Below are positions 31,693 to 37,724 of a stretch of 64,000 bases of DNA, one piece after another (position 1 is the stretch's first letter; the number at the start of each line of letters is the position of its first letter). The stretch covers positions 434,001 through 498,000 of the forward strand of contig JBFXCS010000001.1 in assembly GCA_050181915.1 (NCBI GenBank), written 5' to 3'. The translations under genes and the position numbers were made by a program. Source of the DNA: JBFXCS01 sp050181915 (GTDB taxonomy: Bacteria; Actinomycetota; Thermoleophilia; Miltoncostaeales; Miltoncostaeaceae). Under the pieces are notes generated by a model. It worked only from the letters and a program-made list of their open reading frames with translations, was not told the origin of the DNA and ran no database searches.

Positions 31693-32631
31693 TCATCCGG
31701 CGCTGGCGGCCAGGTAGCGTCGCGGGCTGACCCCGCGCACCCTCTTGAAGGCCGCGGACAGCGCGAAGGGGCTGCCGTATCCCACCTGCGCGGCCACCGA
31801 GCCGATCGTCGCGCCCGGCTCGCGCAGCAGGTCGGCCGCCAGGGCGATGCGCCACCCGGCGAGGAACGCCATCGGCGGCTCGCCCACCAGGTCGGTGAAG
31901 CGCCGCGAGAGGGTCGCGCGCGACGCGCCGGCCTCGCGGGCGAGCGAGTCGAGGGTCCACGGGTGGGCGGGTCGATGGTGGATCGCCCGCAGCGCCCGTC
32001 CCACCACCGGGTCGCCGTGGGCCCGGTACCAGCCGGGCGCCTGCGCCTCCGGCCGGGCGAACCAGGCCCGCAGCGCCGCGATCAGGATCAGGTCGAGCAG
32101 GCGGTCGAGCACGGCCTCCTGGCCGGGTGCGTCCCGCCCGATCTCCTCGCCGAGCAGGTCCACGAGGCCGCTCTGCCAGTCCCCCGGGCGCAGCGCCACG
32201 AGCGGGGGCAGGGAGCGCAGCAGGCGTCCGCTCACCTCCCCCTCCAGCAGGTAGGTGCCGATCAGCATCACGCTCGCGCCGTTCGGGCTGTTGCCCCAGG
32301 CCCGCACGCCCTGCGACATCTCCTCGGCGAGGTCGCGGCCGTCGCGGGTGCGGCAGCGCTGGTCGGGGTCGACGAACACCTGCGGCTCCCGGCCGGGCGC
32401 GTCCGCCATCGTGTACGGCTCCGGCCCGCGGATCACGAGCACGTCGCCGGCGCCCGCGCGCGTCGGCGGGGCGTCGTCCGGGATCATCCAGGTGTCGCCG
32501 CGCACGACGGCCACCAGGGTGAGGGGCGCCTCGTCCTCGATGCGCAGCGACCACGGCGGGTCGAGCGTCGTGCGGAGCAGGAACGCGCCCCGCGCGCGCG
32601 GTCCGTCGAGCAGCCCCGCCACGGCGTCCAT
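31693..32631 (-). CDS. AraC-family transcription regulator with cupin sensor domain
   Basis: A 312-residue regulator. The N-terminal half (about 1-190) is a cupin_6-type ligand domain (RGAFLLRTTLDPPWSLRIEDEAPLTLVAVVRGDTWM). The C-terminal half has two HTH motifs (RPAHPWTLDSLAREAGASRATLSRRFTDLVG and GATIGSVAAQVGYGSPFALSAAFKRVRGVSPRRYL). The start is fixed by a TACCAT -10 located 6 nt upstream of the ATG. It is back to back with a second AraC gene across only 32 bp. Confidence 0.9.
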   Translation of the reverse strand: MDAVAGLLDGPRARGAFLLRTTLDPPWSLRIEDEAPLTLVAVVRGDTWMIPDDAPPTRAGAGDVLVIRGPEPYTMADAPGREPQVFVDPDQRCRTRDGRDLAEEMSQGVRAWGNSPNGASVMLIGTYLLEGEVSGRLLRSLPPLVALRPGDWQSGLVDLLGEEIGRDAPGQEAVLDRLLDLILIAALRAWFARPEAQAPGWYRAHGDPVVGRALRAIHHRPAHPWTLDSLAREAGASRATLSRRFTDLVGEPPMAFLAGWRIALAADLLREPGATIGSVAAQVGYGSPFALSAAFKRVRGVSPRRYLAASAG

Positions 32632-32637
32632 GGCCGG

Positions 32638-32643
32638 ATGGTA
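32638..32643 (-). promoter_or_regulatory. -10 element of leaderless promoter for the AraC gene at 31693
   Basis: TACCAT on the minus strand, 6 nt before the ATG at 32631. Only 7 bp separate it from the divergent -10 at 32651. Confidence 0.5.
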
Positions 32644-32650
32644 GCCGCGA

Positions 32651-32656
32651 TACGCT
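32651..32656 (+). promoter_or_regulatory. -10 element of leaderless promoter for the AraC gene at 32664
   Basis: TACGCT, 7 nt before the ATG at 32664. Confidence 0.5.
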
Positions 32657-32663
32657 CGCCGCC

Positions 32664-33068
32664 ATGAGCCGTGCCGTCGAGGAGCAGAACCGCCGCCTGC
32701 TGCGCGCCCGCGACGCGATGGACCGCGCCTACGCGAGTCCGCTCGACATCCCGGCGCTGGCGCGCGTGGCGATGGTGTCCGAGGCGCACTTCATCCGCAC
32801 CTTCCGGAACACCTTCGGCGAGACGCCGCACCGCTACCTGCAGCGCCGGCGCATCGAGCGGTCGATGTTCATGCTGCGCGAGAGCGACCGCAGCGTCACC
32901 GAGATCTGCATGGCGGTGGGCTTCACCAGCCTCGGCACCTTCAGCCGCACCTTCCGCGCGATCGTCGGCGAGTCGCCGTCGGCGTACCGCTCGCGCGGGG
33001 AGGCCGTCGGCTCCGACGCGCCCACCTGCTTCACGCGCGCCTGGACCCGACCGGTCAGTTTCGGATAA
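32664..33068 (+). CDS. stand-alone AraC-type DNA-binding protein
   Basis: A 134-residue protein made almost only of the AraC double HTH: PLDIPALARVAMVSEAHFIRTFRNTFGETPHRYLQRRRIERSMFML, then SVTEICMAVGFTSLGTFSRTFRAIVGESPSAYR. There is no sensor domain, which places it with small AraC/MarA-like regulators. It is followed 33 bp later by a VOC protein gene on the same strand that has its own -10, so the two may be functionally linked. The start is set by the leaderless promoter. Confidence 0.88.
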   Translation: MSRAVEEQNRRLLRARDAMDRAYASPLDIPALARVAMVSEAHFIRTFRNTFGETPHRYLQRRRIERSMFMLRESDRSVTEICMAVGFTSLGTFSRTFRAIVGESPSAYRSRGEAVGSDAPTCFTRAWTRPVSFG

Positions 33069-33089
33069 GCCGCGCCGGGCGCGCGCGGC

Positions 33090-33095
33090 TAGCCT
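33090..33095 (+). promoter_or_regulatory. -10 element of leaderless promoter for the VOC gene
   Basis: TAGCCT, 6 nt before the ATG at 33102. Confidence 0.5.
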
Positions 33096-33101
33096 CGCCG
33101 C

Positions 33102-33524
33102 ATGATCACTTCACTCCACATCTCATCGGTCTACGTCCTCGACCAGGACCAGGCCCTCGACTTCTACGTCGACACGCTCGGCCTCGAGGTGAAGGCCGAC
33201 CAGGACCTCGGCTTCATGCGCTGGCTCACGGTGGGGCCGGCGGGAGAGGATCGGCAGATCCTGCTGGAGCTGCCGGGGCCGCCGTCGATGGACCCGGCCA
33301 CGGGCGAGCGGGTGCGCGAGCTCGTCGCGAAGGGCGCCGGCGGCGGCGGTCTCTTCTTCACCACCGACGACGCCCGGGCGACGTACGCCGAGCTCTCGGC
33401 GCGCGGCGTCGAGTTCACCGACGAGCCCACCGACCGCGGCTACGGCATCGACTTCGGCCTGCGCGACCCGTTCGGGAACTCCATCCGGGTGGCTCAGCTC
33501 GCGGCCGAAGGTCTTTCGGGGTGA
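33102..33524 (+). CDS. VOC-superfamily (glyoxalase/bleomycin-resistance type) protein
   Basis: A 140-residue protein with two beta-alpha-beta-beta-beta modules: SSVYVLDQDQALDFYVDTLGLEVKADQDLGFMRWLTVGP and GGGLFFTTDDARATYAELSARGVEFTDEPTDRGYGIDFGLRDPFGNSIRVAQ. The end, with DPFGN, is the standard VOC signature. Potential metal ligands are limited, so it may be a binding protein or a dioxygenase-like enzyme; the substrate cannot be told. It follows the small AraC regulator. Confidence 0.88.
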   Translation: MITSLHISSVYVLDQDQALDFYVDTLGLEVKADQDLGFMRWLTVGPAGEDRQILLELPGPPSMDPATGERVRELVAKGAGGGGLFFTTDDARATYAELSARGVEFTDEPTDRGYGIDFGLRDPFGNSIRVAQLAAEGLSG

Positions 33525-33576
33525 GACGTGGTCGTCCGGCCGCGAAAGCCGAGCAGATCAAGGAGGCAGGGAGGGT

Positions 33577-33598
33577 GCGATACCCGCAGCGGTATCGC
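33577..33598. terminator. inverted repeat between convergent VOC genes
   Basis: Perfect 8-bp arms GCGATACC/GGTATCGC with a 6-nt loop. It stands in the 148-bp gap between convergent genes 33102 and 33673, so a bidirectional terminator is likely. No T-run is seen. I see no gene in the rest of the gap. Confidence 0.5.
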
Positions 33599-33672
33599 CC
33601 CGACCGACGACGCCGATGTGCGACGGTTTGCAGCGAGTCGGCGGCCGCGGACCGTCATCCTGAAGGACCTTC

Positions 33673-34053
33673 TCAGGAGGGCTCCTCGATCACCGACAGG
33701 ATGTTGCCGGCGGGGTCCGTGAACCAGGCGATCGCGGGCCCCTCCGGCCCCCTGGCGATGCCCTTCTCGTCCTGCTCGAAGCCGGGGTAGCGCTCGAACG
33801 CGACGCCGCGCGCGGCCAGCTCGTCGACGGCCGCGTCGATGTCGGGCACCGGGAAGTTGAGGATCGTGAAGGTGGCCGGGGCGTGATCCGGCTTGGGGTA
33901 GACGAGCACCGTCGCTCCGCCGCCGAGGCGGAGCTCCAGGAGCCCCATGGGGCCGTCCTCGGCGCGCACTCCGAGGGTCTCGCCGTAGAAGCGCCTGGCG
34001 GCGGCGAGGTCGTCGACCGCGAAGCCGGAGAAGGCCGCTGTGTCCGCGAACAT
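33673..34053 (-). CDS. VOC-superfamily protein
   Basis: A 126-residue glyoxalase-fold protein: MFADTAAFSGFAVDDLAAARRFYGETLGVRAED, FTILNFPVPDIDAAVDELAARGVAFERYPGFEQDEKGI, and AIAWFTDPAGNILSVIEEPS. It is of the YkcA/PhnB-like kind, with no clear resistance or glyoxalase I specificity. The ATG at 34053 has an AAAGGCGG ribosome site, and the longer open frame upstream has no coding signs. It is divergent from the ECF sigma factor gene across 93 bp, and VOC or DUF1579-like genes often neighbour such sigma factors. Confidence 0.87.
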   Translation of the reverse strand: MFADTAAFSGFAVDDLAAARRFYGETLGVRAEDGPMGLLELRLGGGATVLVYPKPDHAPATFTILNFPVPDIDAAVDELAARGVAFERYPGFEQDEKGIARGPEGPAIAWFTDPAGNILSVIEEPS

Positions 34054-34133
34054 GGGTCCGCCTTTCGTTTTCGGGGTGTCGTCGTGTCGACGACGGGGCG
34101 GTGTGGAAGTCATCGCCCGGCGGCGCGACGCTC

Positions 34134-34139
34134 TAACCT
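34134..34139 (+). promoter_or_regulatory. -10 element of leaderless promoter for the ECF sigma gene
   Basis: TAACCT, 7 nt before the ATG at 34147. Confidence 0.5.
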
Positions 34140-34146
34140 GACGGCG

Positions 34147-35217
34147 ATGCCCTCGTCCGCCGAGAGCGCCCTGGTCGATGCGGCGCGCAGCGGTGACGAC
34201 CAGGCGTACCGCCGCCTGGTCGAGGCGCGCCGCCCCGAGCTGCACGCCCACTGCTACCGGATGCTGGGCTCGTACCAGGACGCCGAGGACGCGCTGCAGG
34301 AGGCCCTGCTGCGCGCGTGGCGGGGGCTGCCGCGCTTCGACGGGCGCAGCTCGTTCCGCACCTGGATCTATCGCATCGCGACGAACGCCTGCCTCGACGC
34401 GATCGGCCGCCGCGGCCGACGCGCCCTGCCCCTGCACGAGGTCCCGGCCGCCCGGGCCGCGGACGGCTTCCCCGAGCCGATGGCGGAGCAGGTCTGGGTG
34501 GAGCCCTATCCGGACGAGCGGATCGGGCTCGCCGACGGGGCGGCGGGCCCCGACGCCCGCTACGAGCAGCGCGAGGCGGTGGAGCTGGCCTTCGTGGCCG
34601 CCGTCCAGAACCTGCCGCCCCGCCAGCGGGCGGCGCTCGTGCTGCGCGACGTGCTCGGCTTCTCCGCGCAGGAGGCGGCCGGGATCCTGGAGACGAGCGT
34701 GGCGGCGCTCAACAGCGCGCTGCAGCGGGCCCGCGAGGGCGTGGAGGCGCGCGCCCCGCAGCGCACCCAGCAGCAGACGCTGCGCGCCCTGGGCGACGCC
34801 GGGGTCCGCGAGCTGGTGCGCCGCTACACCGACGCGCTGGAGCGCGCCGACGTCGAGGCGGTGGTCGGCCTGTTGACCGAGGACGCGGCGTGGTCGATGC
34901 CGCCGCTCACCACCTGGTACGGCGGCCTCGACGCGATCCGCGGCTTCCTCGCCGAGCACGGCCTGAGCGTGCGCTGGCGCCACCGGCCCACCCGGGCGAA
35001 CGGCCAGCTCGCCGTCGGCTGCTACGCATGGGACGAGAGCCGCGGCCTCTACGTCGCGTCGGTGCTCGACGTCCTCACCGTGCGCGGCGACCGCATCGCC
35101 GACGTCACCGGCTTCGCCACCGCCGACGTCTTCCGGCGCCTCGCCTTCGAGGGGCCGCCCTACGTGGCGTCGCCGGTCTTCCGCCGCTTCGGCCTGCCGG
35201 ACGACCTGCCCGCCTGA
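34147..35217 (+). CDS. ECF-type RNA polymerase sigma factor with C-terminal SnoaL-like domain
   Basis: A 356-residue sigma factor. Region 2 (about 8-75) contains AYRRLVEARRPELHAHCYRMLGSYQDAEDALQEALLRAWRGL. Region 4 (about 150-205) has LPPRQRAALVLRDVLGFSAQEAAGILETSVAALNSALQRAREG. The C-terminal 150 residues (VRELVRRYTDALERADVEAVVGLLTEDAAWSMPPLTTWYGG...) form a SnoaL/NTF2-like domain. This architecture is that of the actinobacterial SigG-like ECF group, in which the extra domain replaces an anti-sigma factor as regulator. No anti-sigma gene is adjacent. The ATG is placed by the -10 element upstream. Confidence 0.9.
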   Translation: MPSSAESALVDAARSGDDQAYRRLVEARRPELHAHCYRMLGSYQDAEDALQEALLRAWRGLPRFDGRSSFRTWIYRIATNACLDAIGRRGRRALPLHEVPAARAADGFPEPMAEQVWVEPYPDERIGLADGAAGPDARYEQREAVELAFVAAVQNLPPRQRAALVLRDVLGFSAQEAAGILETSVAALNSALQRAREGVEARAPQRTQQQTLRALGDAGVRELVRRYTDALERADVEAVVGLLTEDAAWSMPPLTTWYGGLDAIRGFLAEHGLSVRWRHRPTRANGQLAVGCYAWDESRGLYVASVLDVLTVRGDRIADVTGFATADVFRRLAFEGPPYVASPVFRRFGLPDDLPA

Positions 35218-35271
35218 GCGGTCCGGTCCAACCTGCACGCCGTTTCGGATGCTCTGGCGCCGAAGTGGCGC

Positions 35272-35277
35272 TACGAT
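35272..35277 (+). promoter_or_regulatory. -10 element of leaderless promoter for vapB
   Basis: TACGAT, 6 nt before the ATG at 35284. Confidence 0.5.
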
Positions 35278-35283
35278 GCCGCC

Positions 35284-35514
35284 ATGCCCAGCGTTCAGAT
35301 CAAGAACGTTCCGGAGGACGTCCATCGCACGCTTCGTATCCGCGCGGCGCGCGCCGGCCAGTCGCTCCAGGAATACCTCCTCGCGCACCTCGTGGAGGAG
35401 GCGGCGCGGCCCACGCTCGACGAGGTCCTCGCGCGCGCGGGCGAGCGCGCTGGCGGTCGGCTGAGATTCGATGATGCCGTCACCGGGATTCGGGCCGACC
35501 GCGACCGGGGATGA
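35284..35514 (+). CDS. VapB/FitA-type antitoxin, ribbon-helix-helix
   Basis: A 76-residue antitoxin. The N-terminal ribbon-helix-helix (PSVQIKNVPEDVHRTLRIRAARAGQSLQEYLLAHLVEEA) matches the FitA/VapB group that binds its own operator, and the C-terminal tail (about 45-76) would wrap the toxin. The ATG starts 6 nt after the -10 hexamer, so translation is probably leaderless. Its stop overlaps the VapC ATG (ATGA), as is normal for such pairs. Confidence 0.88.
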   Translation: MPSVQIKNVPEDVHRTLRIRAARAGQSLQEYLLAHLVEEAARPTLDEVLARAGERAGGRLRFDDAVTGIRADRDRG

Positions 35515-35906
35515 TCGTCGTGGACGCCTCGGTGCTCGCGCCCGCCCTCGCGGACGACGGCATCGACGGCGCGATTGCGAGGGAGCGGCTCCGCGGTGAG
35601 GAGATCGCGGCGCCGGAGCTCCTCGACCTGGAGGTCGCGTCGTCGTGGCGTCGAGCCGTGAGGCTGGGGCACCTCGATGCCCGCCGGGTTGCGCTCGCGC
35701 TCGGAGACCTGGCCGATCTCCCCGTCGCGAGGGCTCCGCACGGTCCGCTCCTCGCCCGCGTCTGGGAGCTGCGCGAGAACCTCACGGTCTACGACGCCGC
35801 CTACGTCGCGCTGGCCGACCTTCTCGGCGTCGCGCTGCTCACCGCCGACGGCCGCCTGGCCCGGGCGCCGGGCGTCCCCTGCCCGGTCGAGTTGCTGGGC
35901 GCGTGA
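35511..35906 (+). CDS. VapC-type PIN-domain ribonuclease toxin
   Basis: A 131-residue PIN domain with all four acidic residues of the Mg2+ site in place: D5 (VVDASVL), E41 (LDLEVAS), D95 (VYDAAYVALA) and D113 (LLTADGRLA). It is therefore expected to be an active endoribonuclease, usually aimed at tRNA or rRNA. It is overlapped by the antitoxin gene and followed by a strong hairpin and tRNA-Asn on the opposite strand. There is no sign that this pair sits on a mobile island. Confidence 0.9.
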   Translation: MIVVDASVLAPALADDGIDGAIARERLRGEEIAAPELLDLEVASSWRRAVRLGHLDARRVALALGDLADLPVARAPHGPLLARVWELRENLTVYDAAYVALADLLGVALLTADGRLARAPGVPCPVELLGA

Positions 35907-35926
35907 CGCAAGGCGATCTGAACGAG

Positions 35927-35950
35927 AAAACCCCGCCGGAGCGGGGCTTT
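35927..35950. terminator. bidirectional terminator of vapC and tRNA-Asn
   Basis: Core stem CCCCGC-CGGA-GCGGGG, extended by AAAA against CTTT. Both strands end in a T-rich tail, so it can stop vapC transcription (plus) and tRNA transcription (minus). It is one of the few canonical U-tract terminators in the window. Confidence 0.75.
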
Positions 35951-35959
35951 CGTGGTGAG

Positions 35960-36031
35960 CTCCTCGGGCAGGACTCGAACCTGCAACCCTCCGGTTAACA
36001 GCCGGATGCTCTACCATTGAGCTACCGAGGA
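35960..36031 (-). tRNA. tRNA-Asn (anticodon GTT)
   Basis: A complete cloverleaf on the minus strand: acceptor TCCTCGG/CCGAGGA, D-stem GCTC/GAGC with loop AATGGTA, anticodon stem TCCGG/CCGGA with loop CTGTTAA (anticodon GTT), variable GGGTT, T-stem GCAGG/CCTGC with loop TTCGAGT, and discriminator G. The 3' CCA is not encoded. A terminator follows it at 35927-35950. Confidence 0.95.
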
Positions 36032-36082
36032 TCGTTCGCCCAGGGACTTTAGCGGACGTCGCGGGCGCGTCCAGGCGGGGGT

Positions 36083-36748
36083 TCAGCCGGGCGGCGCCGT
36101 CAGGTGGTGCAGGCGGATGACGGGTCCCTGCTCGTCGGGGACGCCGGCGTAGCGCAGGTCCTCCTCGCGGTGGGTCCAGCGCGCGCCCAGCAGCGCCTCG
36201 ATGAGCGTCTCGGCCTGGGGCCGGCGGGGATCGGCGATCACGCAGGTCGCCCCCGGGGCGAGGAGGCGGGGCAGCAGGGCGGCGAGGGCGACGCCGTTGC
36301 GGTCCTCGTAGAGCACGTCGGCGCCGATCACGAGGTCGAAGGGCGGCCGGTCGGTCAGGGAGGGCGGGGGATCGGCCCAGTCGGCGAGCACCGTCGCGAG
36401 GCGGGCGCCGTTCGCCGTGGCGTTCGCGCGGGTGAAGGCGAGGGCCGGCGCGTACCAGTCGGTCGCCACCACGTCGGCGCCGCCGAGCGCCGCGACGATC
36501 GACGGCACGCCCACCCCGCAGCCCAGCTCCAGCACCGTGCGCCCGGTGAGCGGCCGGGCGTCGAGCCACTCGGCCAGCACCAGGCCGCTCGGCCACAGCT
36601 CCGCCCAGTAGGGCAGGCGCTCGTCGCGGGCGTACTCGGCCTCGTCGATCAGCTCCTCGGCCGACCGCGGCCGCGACACCGTGAGGGTGCGACCGCCCAC
36701 GGAGAGCGCGTCCGCGACGACGTGGAACTGGGAGAGGCTCGCGTCCAT
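36083..36748 (-). CDS. class I SAM-dependent methyltransferase (METTL21/lysine-methyltransferase-like)
   Basis: A 221-residue seven-strand methyltransferase. Motif I is VLELGCGVGVPSIVAALGGADVVATDW and motif post-I follows. LPYWAELWPSGLVLAEWL and FDLVIGADVLYEDRN resemble the METTL21/nicotinamide N-methyltransferase-like group, which often methylates lysines of translation factors or chaperones. The substrate here is unknown. The ATG lies 7 nt after a TAGTTT hexamer, consistent with a leaderless message. It is divergent from the XRE gene across about 80 bp. Confidence 0.85.
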   Translation of the reverse strand: MDASLSQFHVVADALSVGGRTLTVSRPRSAEELIDEAEYARDERLPYWAELWPSGLVLAEWLDARPLTGRTVLELGCGVGVPSIVAALGGADVVATDWYAPALAFTRANATANGARLATVLADWADPPPSLTDRPPFDLVIGADVLYEDRNGVALAALLPRLLAPGATCVIADPRRPQAETLIEALLGARWTHREEDLRYAGVPDEQGPVIRLHHLTAPPG

Positions 36749-36755
36749 CCCTCAG

Positions 36756-36761
36756 AAACTA
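36756..36761 (-). promoter_or_regulatory. -10 element of leaderless promoter for the methyltransferase
   Basis: TAGTTT on the minus strand, 7 nt before the ATG at 36748. Confidence 0.45.
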
Positions 36762-36817
36762 ACCTCGACCGGCGAGGGTTGGCGCGGCGGGCCCTTTCGT
36801 CACATGGGTTACGCGCG

Positions 36818-36823
36818 TAGTGT
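36818..36823 (+). promoter_or_regulatory. -10 element of leaderless promoter for the XRE gene
   Basis: TAGTGT, 8 nt before the ATG at 36832. It favours that ATG over the GTG at 36820, which lies inside the hexamer. Confidence 0.45.
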
Positions 36824-36831
36824 CGCTGCTC

Positions 36832-37269
36832 ATGGCGATGCGGCCGACGCACGACCACGATCCGGATCTTCCGCCCACGACGGACCTCCCGCTCTCGATC
36901 GCGATCGAGGAGATCCTGGAGCGGCGGCATCTCACGGTCTCGTCCCTCGGCAGCCTGCTGCGCGCCGAGGGCATCGCGATCAGCCGCACCCGCCTGCATC
37001 AGCTGTGCTCGGGCACGGGGGCGCCGCCGACGGCCGAGCAGCTCGAGCGGATCGCCAGCGTGCTGGGCGTCAGCCCCGGGTTCTTCGCCGAGTACCGGCT
37101 GTGGCGCGCCCGCGCGCTGCTCGACCCGGGGGTCGTCGGCTTCGAGCGCGCGATGGCCAACTTCGACCGCCTGAGGGGCCGCCGGGACATCCCCGCGCAG
37201 CGCCCGGAGGACCGAGGTGCCGGGTCGCGCTATCCTCCCGCGGTCAGGAGCCAGTCGAAGGAGCGTTGA
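36832..37269 (+). CDS. XRE-type helix-turn-helix protein
   Basis: A 145-residue protein. A disordered Asp/Pro-rich N-terminus leads to an HTH region (about 25-90): LSIAIEEILERRHLTVSSLGSLLRAEGIAISRTRLHQLCSGTGAPPTAEQLERIASVLGVSPGFFAEYRLWRARALL. The second helical part (EQLERIASVLGVSPGFFAEY) is typical of XRE repressors. The C-terminus is basic and low in complexity. Its stop codon overlaps the start of the zinc-ribbon gene by one base, so the two may be a coupled pair. Confidence 0.78.
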   Translation: MAMRPTHDHDPDLPPTTDLPLSIAIEEILERRHLTVSSLGSLLRAEGIAISRTRLHQLCSGTGAPPTAEQLERIASVLGVSPGFFAEYRLWRARALLDPGVVGFERAMANFDRLRGRRDIPAQRPEDRGAGSRYPPAVRSQSKER

Positions 37270-37673
37270 TGAGCGAGACGCAGGAGACCGCCACGGCGGT
37301 CGAGGAGTCGCCCGCGGCCGCCGAGGTCGAGGAGCCCGCTGCCGTGGCGGACGACGCCGACGCGGTCGCCGAGGCGCCCGACGAGGCCACCGAGGAGCCG
37401 CAGGACGAGCCCGAGGCCGAGGCCGAGCCGGAGCCGGCCGTCGAGGCCGAGCCCGTCGCGGCGGCGGCGCCCGCGCGCCAGGCGAACGTGTACCTGTGCG
37501 AGCGCGGCCACCGCACCGTGACGCTGTGGAGCCAGCCCACCAACTGCCACGCCAAGCCCACCCGCTCGGGTCCGGAGTGCGGCCGGCAGCTCTACCCGGT
37601 GGGCCAGCTGCCCGAGCAGGTCCAGAAGGCGCTGAACCCCCTCAAGGCCTCCAAGAAGGCCTCGAAGGGCTAG
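37269..37673 (+). CDS. acidic protein with C-terminal zinc-ribbon-like segment
   Basis: A 134-residue protein with two unlike halves. Residues 1-75 are almost only Glu, Ala, Asp and Pro (disordered, very acidic). Residues 76-134 contain VYLCERGHRTVTLWSQPTNCHAKPTRSGPECGRQLYP, with Cys and His spaced as in a small metal site, then a lysine-rich tail. I do not recognise a named family. A TATCCT hexamer at 37231-37236 and GAAGGAG just before the ATG suggest its own leadered promoter in addition to coupling with the XRE gene. Confidence 0.72.
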   Translation: MSETQETATAVEESPAAAEVEEPAAVADDADAVAEAPDEATEEPQDEPEAEAEPEPAVEAEPVAAAAPARQANVYLCERGHRTVTLWSQPTNCHAKPTRSGPECGRQLYPVGQLPEQVQKALNPLKASKKASKG

Positions 37674-37694
37674 CGGCAGCGTTCTCGGAGGGGC

Positions 37695-37724
37695 GCGGGG
37701 GCCGGCGGGTCAGCCGGCCCCCGC
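37695..37724. terminator. bidirectional terminator between the zinc-ribbon gene and pepF
   Basis: Perfect 12-bp stem GCGGGGGCCGGC/GCCGGCCCCCGC with a 6-nt loop. The pepF stop codon (37712-37710) lies in the loop, so the 5' arm of the minus-strand hairpin encodes the last residues of PepF. Confidence 0.65.

Noticed and set aside
33521..33790. A plus-strand open frame directly after the VOC gene
   Set aside because: It covers the 148-bp gap and then runs antisense into the second VOC gene; no ribosome site, no -10 at the proper distance, and its composition is not protein-like.
35284..36031. VapBC next to a tRNA gene, as a possible integration site of a genomic island
   Set aside because: No integrase, no repeated tRNA 3' end, no change in GC content, and both sides are ordinary chromosomal genes.
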